From the NCBI RefSeq assembly GCF_030272615.1, contig NW_026729174.1:1-64000 (forward strand): a stretch of 64,000 nt of DNA. The letters are read 5' to 3'. A program made the position numbers and the translations under genes. Below are positions 10,570 to 23,902 of this stretch, piece by piece (positions within the stretch are counted from its first letter, which is position 1; every line of letters starts with the position of its first letter). The notes under the pieces are model-generated. The model worked only from the letters and a program-made list of their open reading frames with translations. It searched no databases and was not told the DNA's origin. Source of the DNA: Cryptomeria japonica. Its lineage: Eukaryota > Streptophyta > Pinopsida > Cupressales > Cupressaceae.

Positions 10570-11398
10570 AATGAATAGTTTATAATTGAGATTTTTTTTA
10601 AAATATCTTCATTTGGTTTAAGGTAGAATTTGGCTTAGGTTGAGGGTTCCATTTGGTATAATGTTAATTGGTTCATTTTGGCTTATTGTTTGTTAGGTTT
10701 ACAATTAGGGTTTAAATTAATATAGTGTTCAATTAGGTTTAGTATTATTATTATTTAACTTGGATATATTTTAAAGTTATAATTAGGTTCACATTTGGGA
10801 TTCAATTATTTTAGGGTTATGGTTCAATTAATTTCGTGTTATAGTTAGGGTTCAATATGCTTTAGGATTGGTATTTAAATTAGTTTAGTTTAGGGGTTCA
10901 ATTTTTTTAGTATTTAGTTATGTTTATTGTTAGGGTTCAATTTTTTTAGTATTTAGTTATGTTTATTGTTAGGGTTCAATTTAGATTAGTGTTATGGTTT
11001 AGTTGAGTTTTATGCAACATGAAGGTTCAATTTGATATAAGGTTAGAGTAAGATTTAATAAGGTTCATTATTAGAGTTAAATTTGGTTTACTATTAGAGT
11101 TACAATTAAAGTTAGAGTTCATTATGGTTTAGGTATCAATTAGATTTAATTAGGCTATTGTTCAATAAGAATCAATGTTAATTTAGTATTAGGTTTATGG
11201 TCGAATTCGGTTTATTGTTGAATTAGGTTGAAGATTAAGAATGTATGTAGTTTAGTCTCAAGGTTAGGGTTCAACTTGGTATATTTAATTAATTTTAGGG
11301 TTAGGGTTTTATTGTTTTGGTGGTTTAGTTAAGTTTAGGGTTTGGGTTTATTTAAAGTTAGGGTTAATTTTATTCTGGTTTCTTGTGAAGGTTAGAGT
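10570..11398. repeat. degenerate telomere-like DNA, G-rich strand on plus
   Basis: About 800 bp dominated by words such as TTTAGGGTT, GTTAGGGTTCAATTT and GGTTTAGTT. A phrase of about 48 bp (TTAGGGTTCAATTTTTTTAG...) is repeated in tandem near 10880-10980. The orientation is opposite to the block at 7140-7960. Confidence 0.6.
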
Positions 11399-12075
11399 TG
11401 TAGTGCCTCTCATAGACTTGCATTTTGATTTATGCATTAATAGACTTATTTAGACATACGATTGGTTCTTAGATGTCATCAATGATGCTAGTTACTCTAT
11501 GTGGATATATGTTATACGATATGACTCATGGATTTATATGTGTTCAGTGTTCATGTGGATTATATGGCATGATGTTATAAAGGTGCTAACCCTATTTCAT
11601 GATCATGTTTCCATGCGATGTTTTGATGTTATATTGTGTGATTGTCTTCGTGAGTAGAGACCATGTCATATAACTCATAGCGAGCAGGATATGTCAACGC
11701 AATTCTCTATCACATGTTTGTTTATTATGATGTGTATGTATTGTATATGTTGTGTTTAGTGTTAAATGCAGGTTTGTAGGTACTAGACATCGACTCCACT
11801 TGGCTTCATAGGTCTGAGCGTGTCTCTGTCCCAATGGAAAGTTGTTGGAGATGACATAGTTTCCCTCACACACTCTAGGTTTAAGGTGCATACCTTGTTA
11901 GTTGTGCCACAGTGCAAGTTAATGTTAGAGTCTTGAGTTGTGATTGTCCCCTTTGTTGGCATAGGGTGATGTGATTCTATGATTATTTATTTGGAGATGT
12001 GTGATTGTTTAATTATTTAATATTTATTTTGATTTGATTTGATTAATGTTTATTTGATTTATTGTTTAATTAGAG
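11399..12075 (+). mobile_element. diverged solo LTR fragment of the large LARD-like family
   Basis: It starts TGTAGTGCCTCTCATAGAC, like the LTRs at 37254 and 53334 (TGTAGTGTCCACCC). It shares with them CTAACCCTATTTCATGAT, the GCGAGCAGGATRTGT block, TACTAGACATCGACTCCACT and the CTCTAGGT box. It is more diverged from both than they are from each other. After about 12075 the similarity is lost. No primer binding site or internal region follows, so it is a truncated LTR. Confidence 0.75.
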
Positions 12076-13060
12076 CTTCTTCTTTTTGATAGATAATGAG
12101 CCATTTGCTGAATAATTCTATTATCTTTTAAAAAAAAATTACAACCCGATTCAATGTGGGCATCGATAGGAAAGAACCGGGTAAAGAAAACCTTCGGTCT
12201 TGCCCAAGAAAGACAAATCCTAGAAACATACTAGGTGTTTACATATAGTGGTGATCAACCTCTATATTGCTATACAATCGACATTAAACTTTGAATTACA
12301 TCTTTCTTGATTATTACAGGATATTTGCATCATCTTAAAGGAATAGATCAATTGTCTTGTCTTCCAGAAATAGGCTTCTTGAATTTGGATACGAGCAAAG
12401 ATCATACCTGCCAACTATCCTACTATCTTCATCACACAAATTAGTACTGAAAGTAAGCTCGCTAATAGCATCTATTTACCATCATAACCCGAAATCGCAA
12501 TACTAAATGCATAATCATTACTCACAATCTTAACCAATAAGCATTTTGAAACTAGTCATTCCTTTACTTAGAGTCCTACCATTAAGCTCATCATTAGTAT
12601 CCAAGTAAGCCATGAAAAGTCAAAGAAGGCATTCCCAAAATATTTATCTAATCAAGGTGAGAATGTTTAGATGTTAGTCTCTTCATCAACCAAAATGTCA
12701 TAACAATCCCAATCCAAAGTATAGGCCAACCTTGTCGAGGAAATAGCCGAAGACTACTATTCTACCAAGGTTAGTCAACAGAGAGTTGTCCTATCAAAAT
12801 ATTCTCTAGAGAATAAAATTAAGTCCATGTTTAGCCCATATCCGTAAGCAACAAAACCAGTCATGACAAGGATACATTAAAGTAGAAAGGTGAAAGAGGA
12901 CAATGAATCTGGAACCAGATAAGATTCAAAACTAACTAGACAGAGAATGCAACTTGGACCCAGACCACGAGAAATAAAGCTAAAAGTATATGACAAGACC
13001 AAGAGAAGACTAAGCATAAATTATCTCTAAAAAGACAAATCATCATACCTAGAAAGACTA
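12076..13060. other. non-coding stretch of unknown origin
   Basis: It opens with a poly(A)-type run (12131-12139) next to ATAATTCTATTATC. No continuous reading frame or terminal repeat is seen. It may be the decayed 3' part of a retroelement on the minus strand. Confidence 0.35.
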
Positions 13061-13061
13061 A

Positions 13062-13193
13062 GCATATATATACATATACATACATATACATACATATATA
13101 CATATATATACATGTATATATATGTGTGTGTATGTATGTATGTATATATGTATGTATGTATATATGTATTCATATATGTATGTATGTATGTAT

Positions 13194-13274
<81 letters not shown>
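13062..13274. repeat. compound microsatellite: (ATACAT)n, (TATG)n, (CA)n
   Basis: TA/CATA and TATG blocks run from 13062 to 13194, followed by a pure (CA)n run of about 40 units (13195-13273). Overlapping open frames (VCVCVC, THTHTH) are artefacts. Confidence 0.97.
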
Positions 13275-13277
<3 letters not shown>

Positions 13278-13781
13278 TTGTAAATATATTCATCAATAAA
13301 CATCTGAATCAATAAATAAATTAGCGAGAGAATGCATAATTCAATAGACATAAAATGTTTAAGAAGTCTCTGAGAAAAGCTCAAGAGACCCAACAACGAA
13401 ATCGTGCAAAATTCAAAACTAACCTGCATCGAAGATTAATATTTTGTCTGCAAAACCAAAACCATGTCAAAACTACCATTACCATAACATCCATAAAATC
13501 ATGCAAAAATATCAAATCTAAACCTTAATGTTAAAATTTTATCCATACATATAATGTGTATATGTTTAGAAAGCCAAACATCCTAAAATCGTAACCATTA
13601 AGAGAACAAGTCTTTGCTGCAATGTCATACATCCCCAAAATAACACAACACAATATAGGGAACATCCCTATACCAAAAGTCTAAAGTAAAGTTTATCAAA
13701 GAACATCACAACACCACAGTATTATTTGCTACTTAAAAGTAAACCAAAATAGGTCAATACCGGCCCTAGCCACCTAATAAC

Positions 13782-13926
13782 ATGAAGAAGAGGGCTTCAC
13801 CCTCTTGCGCTGCTTGTACTCATTTGGAGAGGCCTTATAAGAGGGTTCACGTATAGAGGAAGCATTTGGAAACTCCTCTTCCCCTAGTTCATCTTCAATG
13901 CCCTCTTCTTTAGGTAGAGGGGAAAC
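13782..13926 (-). pseudogene. C-terminal coding remnant, unrecognised
   Basis: The minus strand is open and reads LLQKLVSPLPKEEGIEDELG, then EEEFPNASSIREPSYKASPN, then EYKQRKRVKPSSSCY and a stop. The end is basic (KQRKRVK) and the middle acidic, as in the disordered tail of a nuclear or DNA-associated protein. Upstream on the minus strand the frame is lost within 40 bp of a copia LTR end (13963), so an insertion may have cut the gene. No family is recognised. Exon-like splice words also occur near 13430 (TTTTGCAG, GATGCAG/GTTAG). Confidence 0.4.
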
Positions 13927-13962
13927 CAATTTTTGCAGCAAGGATGCTTAACATGAAAAAGC

Positions 13963-14790
13963 TGTTGGAATCCAAGAACACTGAGGGGGGGGGGGTGGTG
14001 AATCAGTGTTCTACAAGAATGTTCAATTTAAACCTTATTATAACATGAATTCACCAATCGGTAAACTGGTACATATAAGATTGAAAGAAGTAAAACAATC
14101 AATAAGAAAATCACAAAAATGAATACCATAACACAAAGAATTATACGTGGAAAACCTCAAAGAGTAAAAATCACGGTGGGATTTGTGACCCACAATATCA
14201 ATCCACTGGCCATATGAAAAGATATTAAAAAATATGGGGGCCTGCACTTGCAGGAAGGCTTACAACCTAGAGCACACTTCTCATCACAAAGGAGTCTCAC
14301 TAACTACAATCACTTTGAATAAGAAAACATAAAACTAAACTCATATAATGCATCTTCTATGCTTGATAGAGTTCCGGTTCAAGCTTTGATTGTTCTAGTT
14401 CTAAAACCCTAAACCCTTACCGAAATAACCTCTTACAACATTCCTCTCGTTACAAAATATCACTCTCATATCCCTCAACACATTTCATACATCTCACAAA
14501 ATGATCTAATCAACTGACCTATATACCCTTACAATCTTTCATGCCTCATTTTGGCTTACATAGATAATTACAAAATGAATATACATGTCAGCTCATTACA
14601 TATTTACATGAATATCAAAATCAATTGTTGATTGCCAGATCTCCCAAATGATGTCGGCCTCCAATACCGATAACCTGATGAAGTCATGTCGGCCTCCAAT
14701 GTCGGTACCCAAAGAATCCTTCCTATCAGTGAAGATACATTTCGGTACCAATGCCAGTGTCGGTGAAGTGTTTACCACTAAACAACCAAA
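13963..14790 (-). mobile_element. Ty1/copia LTR remnant, minus orientation
   Basis: On the minus strand it ends with the copia-type LTR end CACTGATTCACC, a C-rich run, then TTCTTGGATTCCAACA. Further in, TTGTGGGTCACAAATCCCAC followed by GGTTTTCCACGT matches the plus-strand LTR at 16870-16920 (TTGTGGGTACCAATTCCCAC). The 5' end of this LTR is not found; it runs into the copia coding remnant at 14794. A run of 12 G at 13984-13995 is part of the LTR end. Confidence 0.6.
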
Positions 14791-14793
14791 CCA

Positions 14794-15163
14794 AGGACAA
14801 GTAAAAAAGCAAACATGTGTATCACAGTAAATAATAGAGGAAGAGTATGTTGCAGCATCAATGAATTTCAAGAAGGTAATCTAGATGAGACATGTGTTAG
14901 AAGGTTTTAAACTTAATATGTCTGAACCGGTGACAATACAAGTACAATTAATATTTCAAAAAATCATGTATTACATGCAAGAAATAAACACATAGAATTG
15001 AAATATCACTTTCTAAGGGAGAGAGTACAGGAAAAACAAGTCAGAATGGAGTATGTGACAAGCAAAGAGCAGCTAGCAGACATTTTCACAAAACCATTGC
15101 CGAAGACTACCTTTGAGTACCTCAGAGGTAAATTAGGGGTCAGACCCCTACACAAGAAAAACT
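14794..15163 (+). pseudogene. Ty1/copia RNase H C-terminal fragment
   Basis: The plus strand reads VKKQTCVSQ, a stop, IEEEYVAASMNFKKVI, then after a frameshift NTSTINISKNHVLHARNKHI, ELKYHFLRERVQEKQVRMEY and VTSKEQLADIFTKPLPK, ending LGVRPLHKKN and a stop. These are the standard last blocks of copia polyprotein, including the KHIxxKYHFLRE and LADIFTKPLP signatures. The catalytic E of EAEYVA is kept as EEEYVA. At least two stops and one frameshift disable it. All upstream domains (GAG, integrase, RT) are missing. Confidence 0.85.
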
Positions 15164-15571
15164 AGGATGCAAGAGATGCATCAATCAAGTATTCTTATTG
15201 AAAAAATTTCACTATGGATTGATGAAATGATGGCTACTCCGCAGGGGGGAGTAGCTTAGATGAGATTTGCAGAGATGTTCAAGACAACAACAACACATTT
15301 GATGACCGATGATGCATATGCACCCTTGGCATTGTTGTCAAAGGGGGGGGAATAAGATATTTGATTGGGGAGAAGAAATATATTATCCTAAGAAGGAGAA
15401 GATGTGTAACGGAAAGGGGGAGAAGAAATGAAGATTTAGTTCCAGGTGGAGAAGACAAGAACCGACAAAATAGTGAAGTGTAACAAAGAAGTTCTAAAAC
15501 TGAGCAACATGATTTTAGTTGAATATGGTGGTGTTTATGTTGGTGTTGCCATCAATGCCAAAGGGGGAGAA
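15164..15571 (+). mobile_element. copia 3' untranslated region with polypurine tracts
   Basis: The stretch between the RNase H stop and the LTR holds three G-rich purine runs: near 15344 (AAAGGGGGGGGAATAAG), near 15412 (AAAGGGGGAGAAG) and at 15560-15571 (AAAGGGGGAGAA). The last abuts the LTR start and is the probable plus-strand primer. Confidence 0.7.
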
Positions 15572-17185
15572 TGTTGGCATGATTGGCATAATTGATGCAG
15601 ATGAAGAGTGATGACTAAACCGGTAAAGGACTGCTTGTGATGACATTGTGATGAAGAGATTGAGATTGCATGGTTGGATGAATTTGATCAGTTATTTGTG
15701 TTGTCATTGATGGCAACTGATGTTTACTATGTTGTATTTTGGCATCTTAGACTTTTTGGTCTACCAGAAAGAGCTTACTGGTAAAGAAACAGGAAACGGG
15801 GAGTTAGGACCTTAACCGGTAAATGAGGAAATGTTTTGATTAGATCTGGCTCGATTAGTGATGATTGAAGTGTTGCAGATTGGAATGTGAGTTTGTATCA
15901 TTGTAATATGTATTTGAACGGAACTGCATCATGTTTTGGTTACCGGAAGTCATGTTTATGATTTCTGTTGTATTTTTGCTAGGTTTTAAGAAGGGTTTAA
16001 GGACCAGTAAATAACTCTCTTAACCGATAATGATTTTTGGTTTGGCGGTGATCTACATAAAGTTCAAATGTTGGAGGTGACGTGACTAGAACCGTGCGAA
16101 GTGTTTGAATGATGTTTTGGCACATTTAAAAAGCGAATTTCTTGGGAATGTGTGAAGTGCTTAGTGGAGCATTCTAAGGATTTGACTTTTTATCAGATTG
16201 AGATGCAATGATAATTCAACTGTTGTAATTGATTGTAATGATCCATATGATGGTCAATGATGATCTGTAATGAGTTGTAAAAGATCTGTGATGATCTATG
16301 TTGTAAGTCTTAGGGTTTTGTAATCGACTAAGTTGTGAAGGTTACTTAGGTCGGTACAATTGATGTTTGTTGTGTTGGTGGTTTTGAGAAGATTGTGAAG
16401 CCGAACCAGAGTGTGAGAGATGTGCCAGAGTGTAGCGGATTTGGAGTAGAATTGGATTTTATCAAGCAAGCAGTTAAGTGTTATACCCAGATCATTCACT
16501 ATTGTTCCCTAACAGTTGTAGCAGTCAAAATCCCTTTACTGGGTAGGTTCTAATAGGCCTTACATTGTAAATCCCTTAACCGGGTATCTCAACATCTGAG
16601 TGTTAAATCCTCTTGTGAGGTTGATCCTAACAAGTCAAAGCTCCTAACAGGGCTCATCATCTAAATCCCTTAACCATGTAGTTCAACATCTGAGTGTTAA
16701 ATCCTCTTGCGAGGTTGATCCTAATAGGTCAAAGCTCCTAATAGGGCTCACCATCTAAATCCCTTAATCGAGTGACTCCTAACAGGGTTTGTTCCTAACA
16801 GGGCATCTTTGTAAGCTTCTAACCGAGCTAGGATCCTACCAGGGTGCATTCTGAAAGAGTGCACAATTTTTGTGGGTACCAATTCCCACCGTGGTTTTTC
16901 CCTATTTGGGTTTCCACGTGAAAACATGGTGTTCATGTGGTGATTGTTTTTGATGTATTGATTTGATTTACTTTTAATTTATGCATGTTGATGAACGCTT
17001 GATGAGTAATTTTGTTAAATGAGTTTAACAGTTGGTTATCAGTGATTACTGGTAATGGTAAAGAGTTTATTATTGGTTTATGATTGATTGATGAAGTTTA
17101 ATAAGTTCAATTTTTAAGTTTGAAATTGTTGTTAATACTGATTCACCCCCCTTCACACTATTAACCAGATCCTCTAAGATTAACA
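15572..17185 (+). mobile_element. Ty1/copia 3' LTR, about 1.6 kb
   Basis: It begins TGTTGGCATGATTGG right after the polypurine tract and ends near ACTGATTCACCCCCC followed by CTAAGATTAACA. The transcribed middle contains TTTGTGGGTACCAATTCCCAC and the CCACGTGAAAAC box shared with the minus-strand LTR at 13963-14790. Within it, 16569-16757 is a tandem repeat. The matching 5' LTR is absent. Confidence 0.7.
16569..16770. repeat. 94-bp tandem repeat inside the copia LTR
   Basis: Units start at 16569, 16663 and (partial) 16757 with AAATCCCTTAA and include CAACATCTGAGTGTTAAATC. The repeated CCTAACAGGG words resemble the minisatellites of other plant copia LTRs. Confidence 0.85.
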
Positions 17186-17189
17186 AATT

Positions 17190-18170
17190 GCCGATACTAA
17201 TTTGGCTGTCATGTTTTCAGATGAATCTGATGCCCATGTCCATCAATGACTGTCAGCCCTTCACAATCTCTGTCAGCTCCATCAATGGCGTACCTTATTT
17301 GCCAGCTTTTCGTAGTTAGTACATTGCAGGCAACCTCAAATACTTTATATGAAAAAAATGAGATGGGTGGAATTTTTTTATTAGTGTTGCTTTCCAAACC
17401 AATTATATACTATACCACTCCTACTATTTTTCTTTTGCATTGAAGCATATACTTAAAAAACATAATTGCAAAGAAATAAAATTTTATAGTTTTTAATTAT
17501 ATATTCTCGCTAATTTATAAATTAATTAATTAAATGTTATAATAAGCATATAAGTAATGTAAATGTCAATAAAATCAAGTAAATAAATATTAGAAAATTA
17601 AATGAGAAAATATTTGAATATGCATTTATATAATTTAAATTTATTTTCAAAATAACATAATATTTTTTTTATTATTCTATTTTTTATTACAAATTTTAAA
17701 ATATAAATATAATGTATTATATTATTAATATATAACACAATAAATTATATATAAATAATTATACATTATTATATAATATTACATATACATAAATTATATT
17801 ATTATTATATTCTATAATATATAATAAAAAATATTAATTATAATACAAATAGTAAATGATCTGGAATATACAAATTATAATACAAATTAATTTATATAAA
17901 ATATAATTATATATGCACAGATTATATATATAATTATTAAATACAATTTTTTTTTTTATAATTAATATTTAAGATATTTTTATATAGTACAATTTACTTA
18001 TATATAATATAATTATATTTAAAATTATGTACAATATTTGATATAATATATTGCTTTGTTATTATATAATATAAGATCTACTTTTTAAATTAATATTATA
18101 GTTATATATTATTTAATGTTATATTTTATACTAGAAATTGTTAAATAGAATATATAATATATTTGTTATA
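17190..18170. other. AT-rich non-coding stretch
   Basis: From 17450 to 18170 the sequence is almost only A and T with TATA/TTATA words. There is no gene or clear element. Confidence 0.7.
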
Positions 18171-18177
18171 TAGTTTT

Positions 18178-20168
<1,991 letters not shown>

Positions 20169-20169
20169 A

Positions 20170-20470
20170 TATTCTTTATAATTTTTTTTTTTAATTTTAT
20201 CAATAAAGGGCAATAGCTGGAATATATTTAAAATATAGTATAATATTACATTAGAAGTCTATAAAACATTAAAAGATGAAAAGCATACCATAAGAAAATT
20301 AGGAAAAAATGCCTAACTAGAGCAAGACACCAGAGCCCAACGAGTAAAATGAGACCATTTCTACATACAAAACAAAGTTAAAAGTTTCAAACGAGAGACC
20401 AAAGAGAACAAAAGACTCTCAAAGCATATTCTTTTTTTTTTATCAGTAATATTTTGTATTTTATTGAATA
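20170..20470 (-). other. two poly(T)/AATAAA-like boundaries, possible 3' end of a minus-strand retroelement
   Basis: T runs at 20181-20192 and 20431-20440 lie next to TTTTATCAATAAAGG and TTATTGAATAAAACT words. Read on the minus strand these look like poly(A) tails, and the second is a plausible 3' end for the RNase H-bearing remnant that lies upstream on that strand. Confidence 0.35.
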
Positions 20471-20719
20471 AAACTATATAGTACATCTTCATCTGGATTA
20501 TATCCCTCAAACCACCCAAAAAGTCACCCATAAAAGACTCCAAACGACCCATAAAAAAAGTATCCATAAACCCGTAGTCTGCACAAACCCTACCCCACAT
20601 CTACAAGTATGAGAATGTCATATACATAGTGCCAGACAAAAAACTGGCATAAACTATTCAAACTATTCTAACTGAAAGTTCAGATTTTCAAAACAAGAAT
20701 TTAACATAAAAAAGAAATG

Positions 20720-21630
20720 GCATGAAGAGGCACCCTTCCTTGCAGCATGTTTATCACTCTTTCTTCACCGCCTTTGCATTCGATGAGCTCGCAGCTTCCC
20801 TAGCCCTGTTCACTTCACCAGTCGGTTTGTTAGCCTGTGATATATTCTGCTTGGCCATTTCTGTAGTTAGGTGCCTGGTTATCGGTCACATCCTTCGTTC
20901 CTCCTCCACCACCCCAGCTTCCTCCTTCGCCTACTTGATAATCTCCTCCAATTCCATGATTTGAATGTACATTATCAGGCCCTCCCAACCTCTCCTCGCA
21001 TCATCCTGAAATCTTTCTTTTACTTCTTCTCGATGTCTTAGAAAAGGAATTCATGCCTGCCTTTAAGCTCAACGTGCTCCTCCGGAATGCCTTCCCAAAC
21101 ATTAAAGCCGCATCCCGGGATCGCCCACTCCAACAAAGACTCCATATTGAGCAAATAAACTCTTGGCACTATCATCATCATCACTTTTCTCACCTCCACA
21201 CGAGAATAAGCAAATTCGAGTCCCCACACCATAATTAAGGCATAGATAACCACCCTTGTTCTTTATCTATGCTCGATAACAACCACCTCCTCACCAAGAA
21301 CTAGTTGAACAACCCTCAAGAACAGGGGATCCTTCGGAATGAACATGTTTTGCAGCCATTTTGCAGGAACCAGACCCCAAAAAGCAAGCATAAGCTTAGT
21401 TGTTATGAGTATGAAATTGGCTTCCATATCGCTCTCCCCACAAAATCGCCTAACTCTACACAAAGACCACTATTACCACCACCAAAATCGCTCGACTGCC
21501 ACAATGAACGAACGCAAATTCTCATTCTAACAATAAATGAAGCTCTCCCAACTCCCGCCGTCAATGCAAAGGATTTTGGCATTAATTGCTTGTAATACTC
21601 AGCCAGCCTAGGCACACGAACAAAGAGAAA
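20720..21630 (-). pseudogene. broken protein gene, unrecognised
   Basis: Several minus-strand frames join into one protein. In order they read LAEYYKQLMPKSFALTAG, then MEANFILITTKLMLAFWGL, VPAKWLQNMFIPKDPLFLRV, VQLVLGEEVVVIEHR, NVWEGIPEEHVELKGRHEFL, REEVKERFQDDARRGWEGLI, and a charged C-terminus with EVNRAREAASSSNAKAVKKE. At least two frameshifts and several stops break it. A GT..AG intron-like break precedes the first piece (TTTGTTCGTGTGCCTAG acceptor). It lies just downstream, on the same strand, of an RNase H domain and may be the continuation of the same gene. I do not recognise the family. Confidence 0.5.
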
Positions 21631-21699
21631 AGAAATACATTTCACACATTTCAAGTATGACAAGGTACTGTAGTTAGCAAATTATCTTAACTCCATGGA

Positions 21700-22153
21700 A
21701 TGGTACTATCATTTCCATCCGACCAACTCACCTCTCCCTTAGCTAAATCACATGCCACATTGAACAATCCGTCAGCATTGACATTTCCACTTCTCCTTAC
21801 ATGAGAGATGCAAAAATCTTGAAAAGATTTTAATATTTAGCAGATTAATGTGATAAACTTATTTAATCTCCAACTCAGGGTTACTCCTTTCATGATTGCG
21901 TTAACCACAACTTGCAAATCTCCCCTAAATGGACTTTCAAAACCTTCATGTTTACTGCCAAATCAGTCAGTTGCTAACAAAACCGCTTGCACCTCTGCCT
22001 CATTATTTATTCCATCTTGCAGTCTTTTTGCTCCTTTAAAAAGAACCTTCCCTTCATCATCGCAAGCTACACATCCCGCTCCAAAAGTACCGGGTTACCC
22101 CTAGAAGCCCTGTCATAGTTGATCTTAACCCATCCTTGTTCGGGTTTTAACCA
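21700..22153 (-). pseudogene. RNase H-like domain (plant LINE/RVT_3 type), degenerate
   Basis: The minus strand starts WLKPEQGWVKINYDRASRGN and, after a one-base frameshift, continues FGAGCVACDDEGKVLFKGAK, RLQDGINNEAEVQAVLLATD, GDLQVVVNAIMKGVTLSWRL and SHVRRSGNVNADGLFNVACD. This is the plant RNase H-like fold found at the end of LINE polyproteins and in related host proteins. The first Asp (INYD), the Glu (NEAE) and the late GNVxADGLxNxAxD block are visible. In LINEs it cuts the RNA strand after reverse transcription. Internal stops and shifts make it dead. No reverse transcriptase lies upstream. Confidence 0.75.
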
Positions 22154-22154
22154 A

Positions 22155-22520
22155 ATCTCCTTCTTGTTTCCAAAGTTCTTACAAACAGGATTAACCCATG
22201 AATAGATCTCAGAACATTATCTTTATTTATATATTCTATATAAATTATATCTTCTATATGATTTAAATAATTTAAAAAAAAATTTATTACGACTATGATT
22301 TCATAAAAGAGGTTAAAAGAAAAGTCATTATTAAAATACATTATTTTAACCTTTACAATAATATTAACTAAATCTTATTCCTTTTCAAATTAATTTTCAT
22401 CTTTATTATTATTTAAAATTAAAATTTATTTTAACTAATATAATAAAAAAATCATTTCAAATTAAAATACTAAGATTTTACCTATTCTAATCCCCTTCTC
22501 CTTTGTTTTTACTCACCCAC
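22155..22520. other. AT-rich spacer
   Basis: Non-coding spacer before the duplicated segment; no element seen. Confidence 0.6.
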
Positions 22521-22946
22521 ATGTGCGAATAAGAACGACAGGAAAATAAATGGTGAACTAAGATTGACCACTTTGCCTCTAAATCGTTGAATATTCATTT
22601 AAAGCGGCCTACAAATAACATTTCGGCAAAATTTTGCAGCTTAAGAAAATAACAAGATATTCCGACAGTTGTATCGGAAATTCGCGAGATTCGCTTCAAA
22701 ACCTATCGGCAAACTTTTATTTGATTTGAAATTTTTGACCTCGGCGAATTTTATCCGACTTCGGTGGGCAAAGGCTTGTGAGGTACCTAGGTAATTAATT
22801 TTAGATTGAAAGAAAGCTACTCATTTTAATTATATTTCCGTCATAAATCTGCTGATCTGGAAACCTCATTACCGTGACATTTCCATTAAAAAGAGCATCG
22901 GGTTTTACAAAATGAGCGTGTCGTCTGTAACACGCCATAATACCCG

Positions 22947-22954
22947 ATATAAAT
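22947..22954 (+). promoter_or_regulatory. TATA box of the two-exon gene
   Basis: ATATAAAT lies about 100 bp before the ATG at 23055. It is conserved in the duplicate (27140-27146), as are about 150 bp around it. Confidence 0.6.
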
Positions 22955-23054
22955 CCCTGACCTAAAAAAGCTGAGTTTCCCTAGAAACGCGCCTTCTGTG
23001 TTTTTTCTTTGCTTTACTAAGAAAAGCCTCTCCATACGGCGTTCTTTTTACAGC

Positions 23055-23902
23055 ATGGCGGCTTCTTCAGAGAAAACCGCGCCATCAAATAATAGGCAGG
23101 GCGGAGGGAACAATGAAATTGTTGAGGTTTTTTCAATACCCATTTCAACGAAGAAGCGCAAGAGAGGAGAAGAGTCGAAAAATGAGAGGCATACAAGTAG
23201 CAAAGGCAAGGAGAAACAAGAAAAACCTACACCTGCCTCCGCTGCAAAGAAAGTCAGATTCCAGGAGGAGGTAACAACTGAGACCAAAGAAATTGATGAA
23301 AGGGAAAACAGCATTTTGAAGAGGAGAAAAGAGAGCAGTCTGGTGGAGAATGATAAAAAAAAAGATGAAGGGAAAGAAAAACACTCAAGTGTTGAGGTAA
23401 CGATTTCGAAAAACTCTTGTTTATTATCATTTTAATATATATATGTTTTTTGTTTATAGTGGCATTAAAATTTGAATTTGATGGTGGTTTTCAAATCCAA
23501 ATTTCAAACCAGGTGCTGGATCACATTCACACCAAGAATATGATTGAGGGGTGTGTGAAATCTATGATAAGTGAAGCAAAACAAGAATTTGGGAAAGAGA
23601 TCAAGAGTATTATGGATGCCTTTCAAAATAAGGTGAGACAAGGAAATGAGAAGCGCAAAGGGTCAGCCTCTTACAAGCACAGGGCTGATATGTTTGATAG
23701 TTTACCATGTTCTCATTACATAAGAAGCGATATGTTGGAAGCCCCACTGAGTGATTTTGAAATTGAAGAACTAAACGAGAAGTGGCGGCAGGTGCAAGAA
23801 ATTGAGTTGAAAGCTAGGATTGGACGAGTTGCGTTAATGAATGAAGAACTGCAAATGAGGATGGCGCGAATTCGTAAGGAGTCGAATGATAAACGTTGTT
23901 AG
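23055..23902 (+). CDS. two-exon gene for a 243-residue lysine-rich, probably nuclear protein of unknown function
   Basis: Exon 1 is 23055-23396 (114 codons), with a GAG/GTAACG donor. Exon 2 is 23513-23902 (129 codons plus stop), after the acceptor TTTCAAACCAG. The intron is 116 bp and T-rich. The start ATGGCGGCT is in strong plant context; the frame is open further upstream, but only from a GTG. Residues 1-30 are Gly/Asn-rich and residues 33-37 are KKRKR, a likely nuclear localisation signal. About 38-110 is a charged Lys/Glu region with a second basic patch (ILKRRKESS). Exon 2 looks helical (MISEAKQEFGKEIKSIMDAF; DFEIEELNEKWRQVQEIELK) and may form a coiled coil. No catalytic domain is seen. 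It is the only undamaged multi-exon frame in the window. Two broken relatives (26803-27384 and 59329-59757) point to a small repeated family, so a transposon-borne or captured gene is also possible. Confidence 0.7.

Noticed and set aside
13027-13429. Val/Cys and Thr/His open frames
   Set aside because: They are artefacts of the CA/TATG microsatellite.
22998-23054. N-terminal extension of the two-exon protein (FFLCFTKKSL...)
   Set aside because: The frame is open in both copies but begins with GTG. The first ATG is at 23055 in strong context, so this part is the 5' leader.
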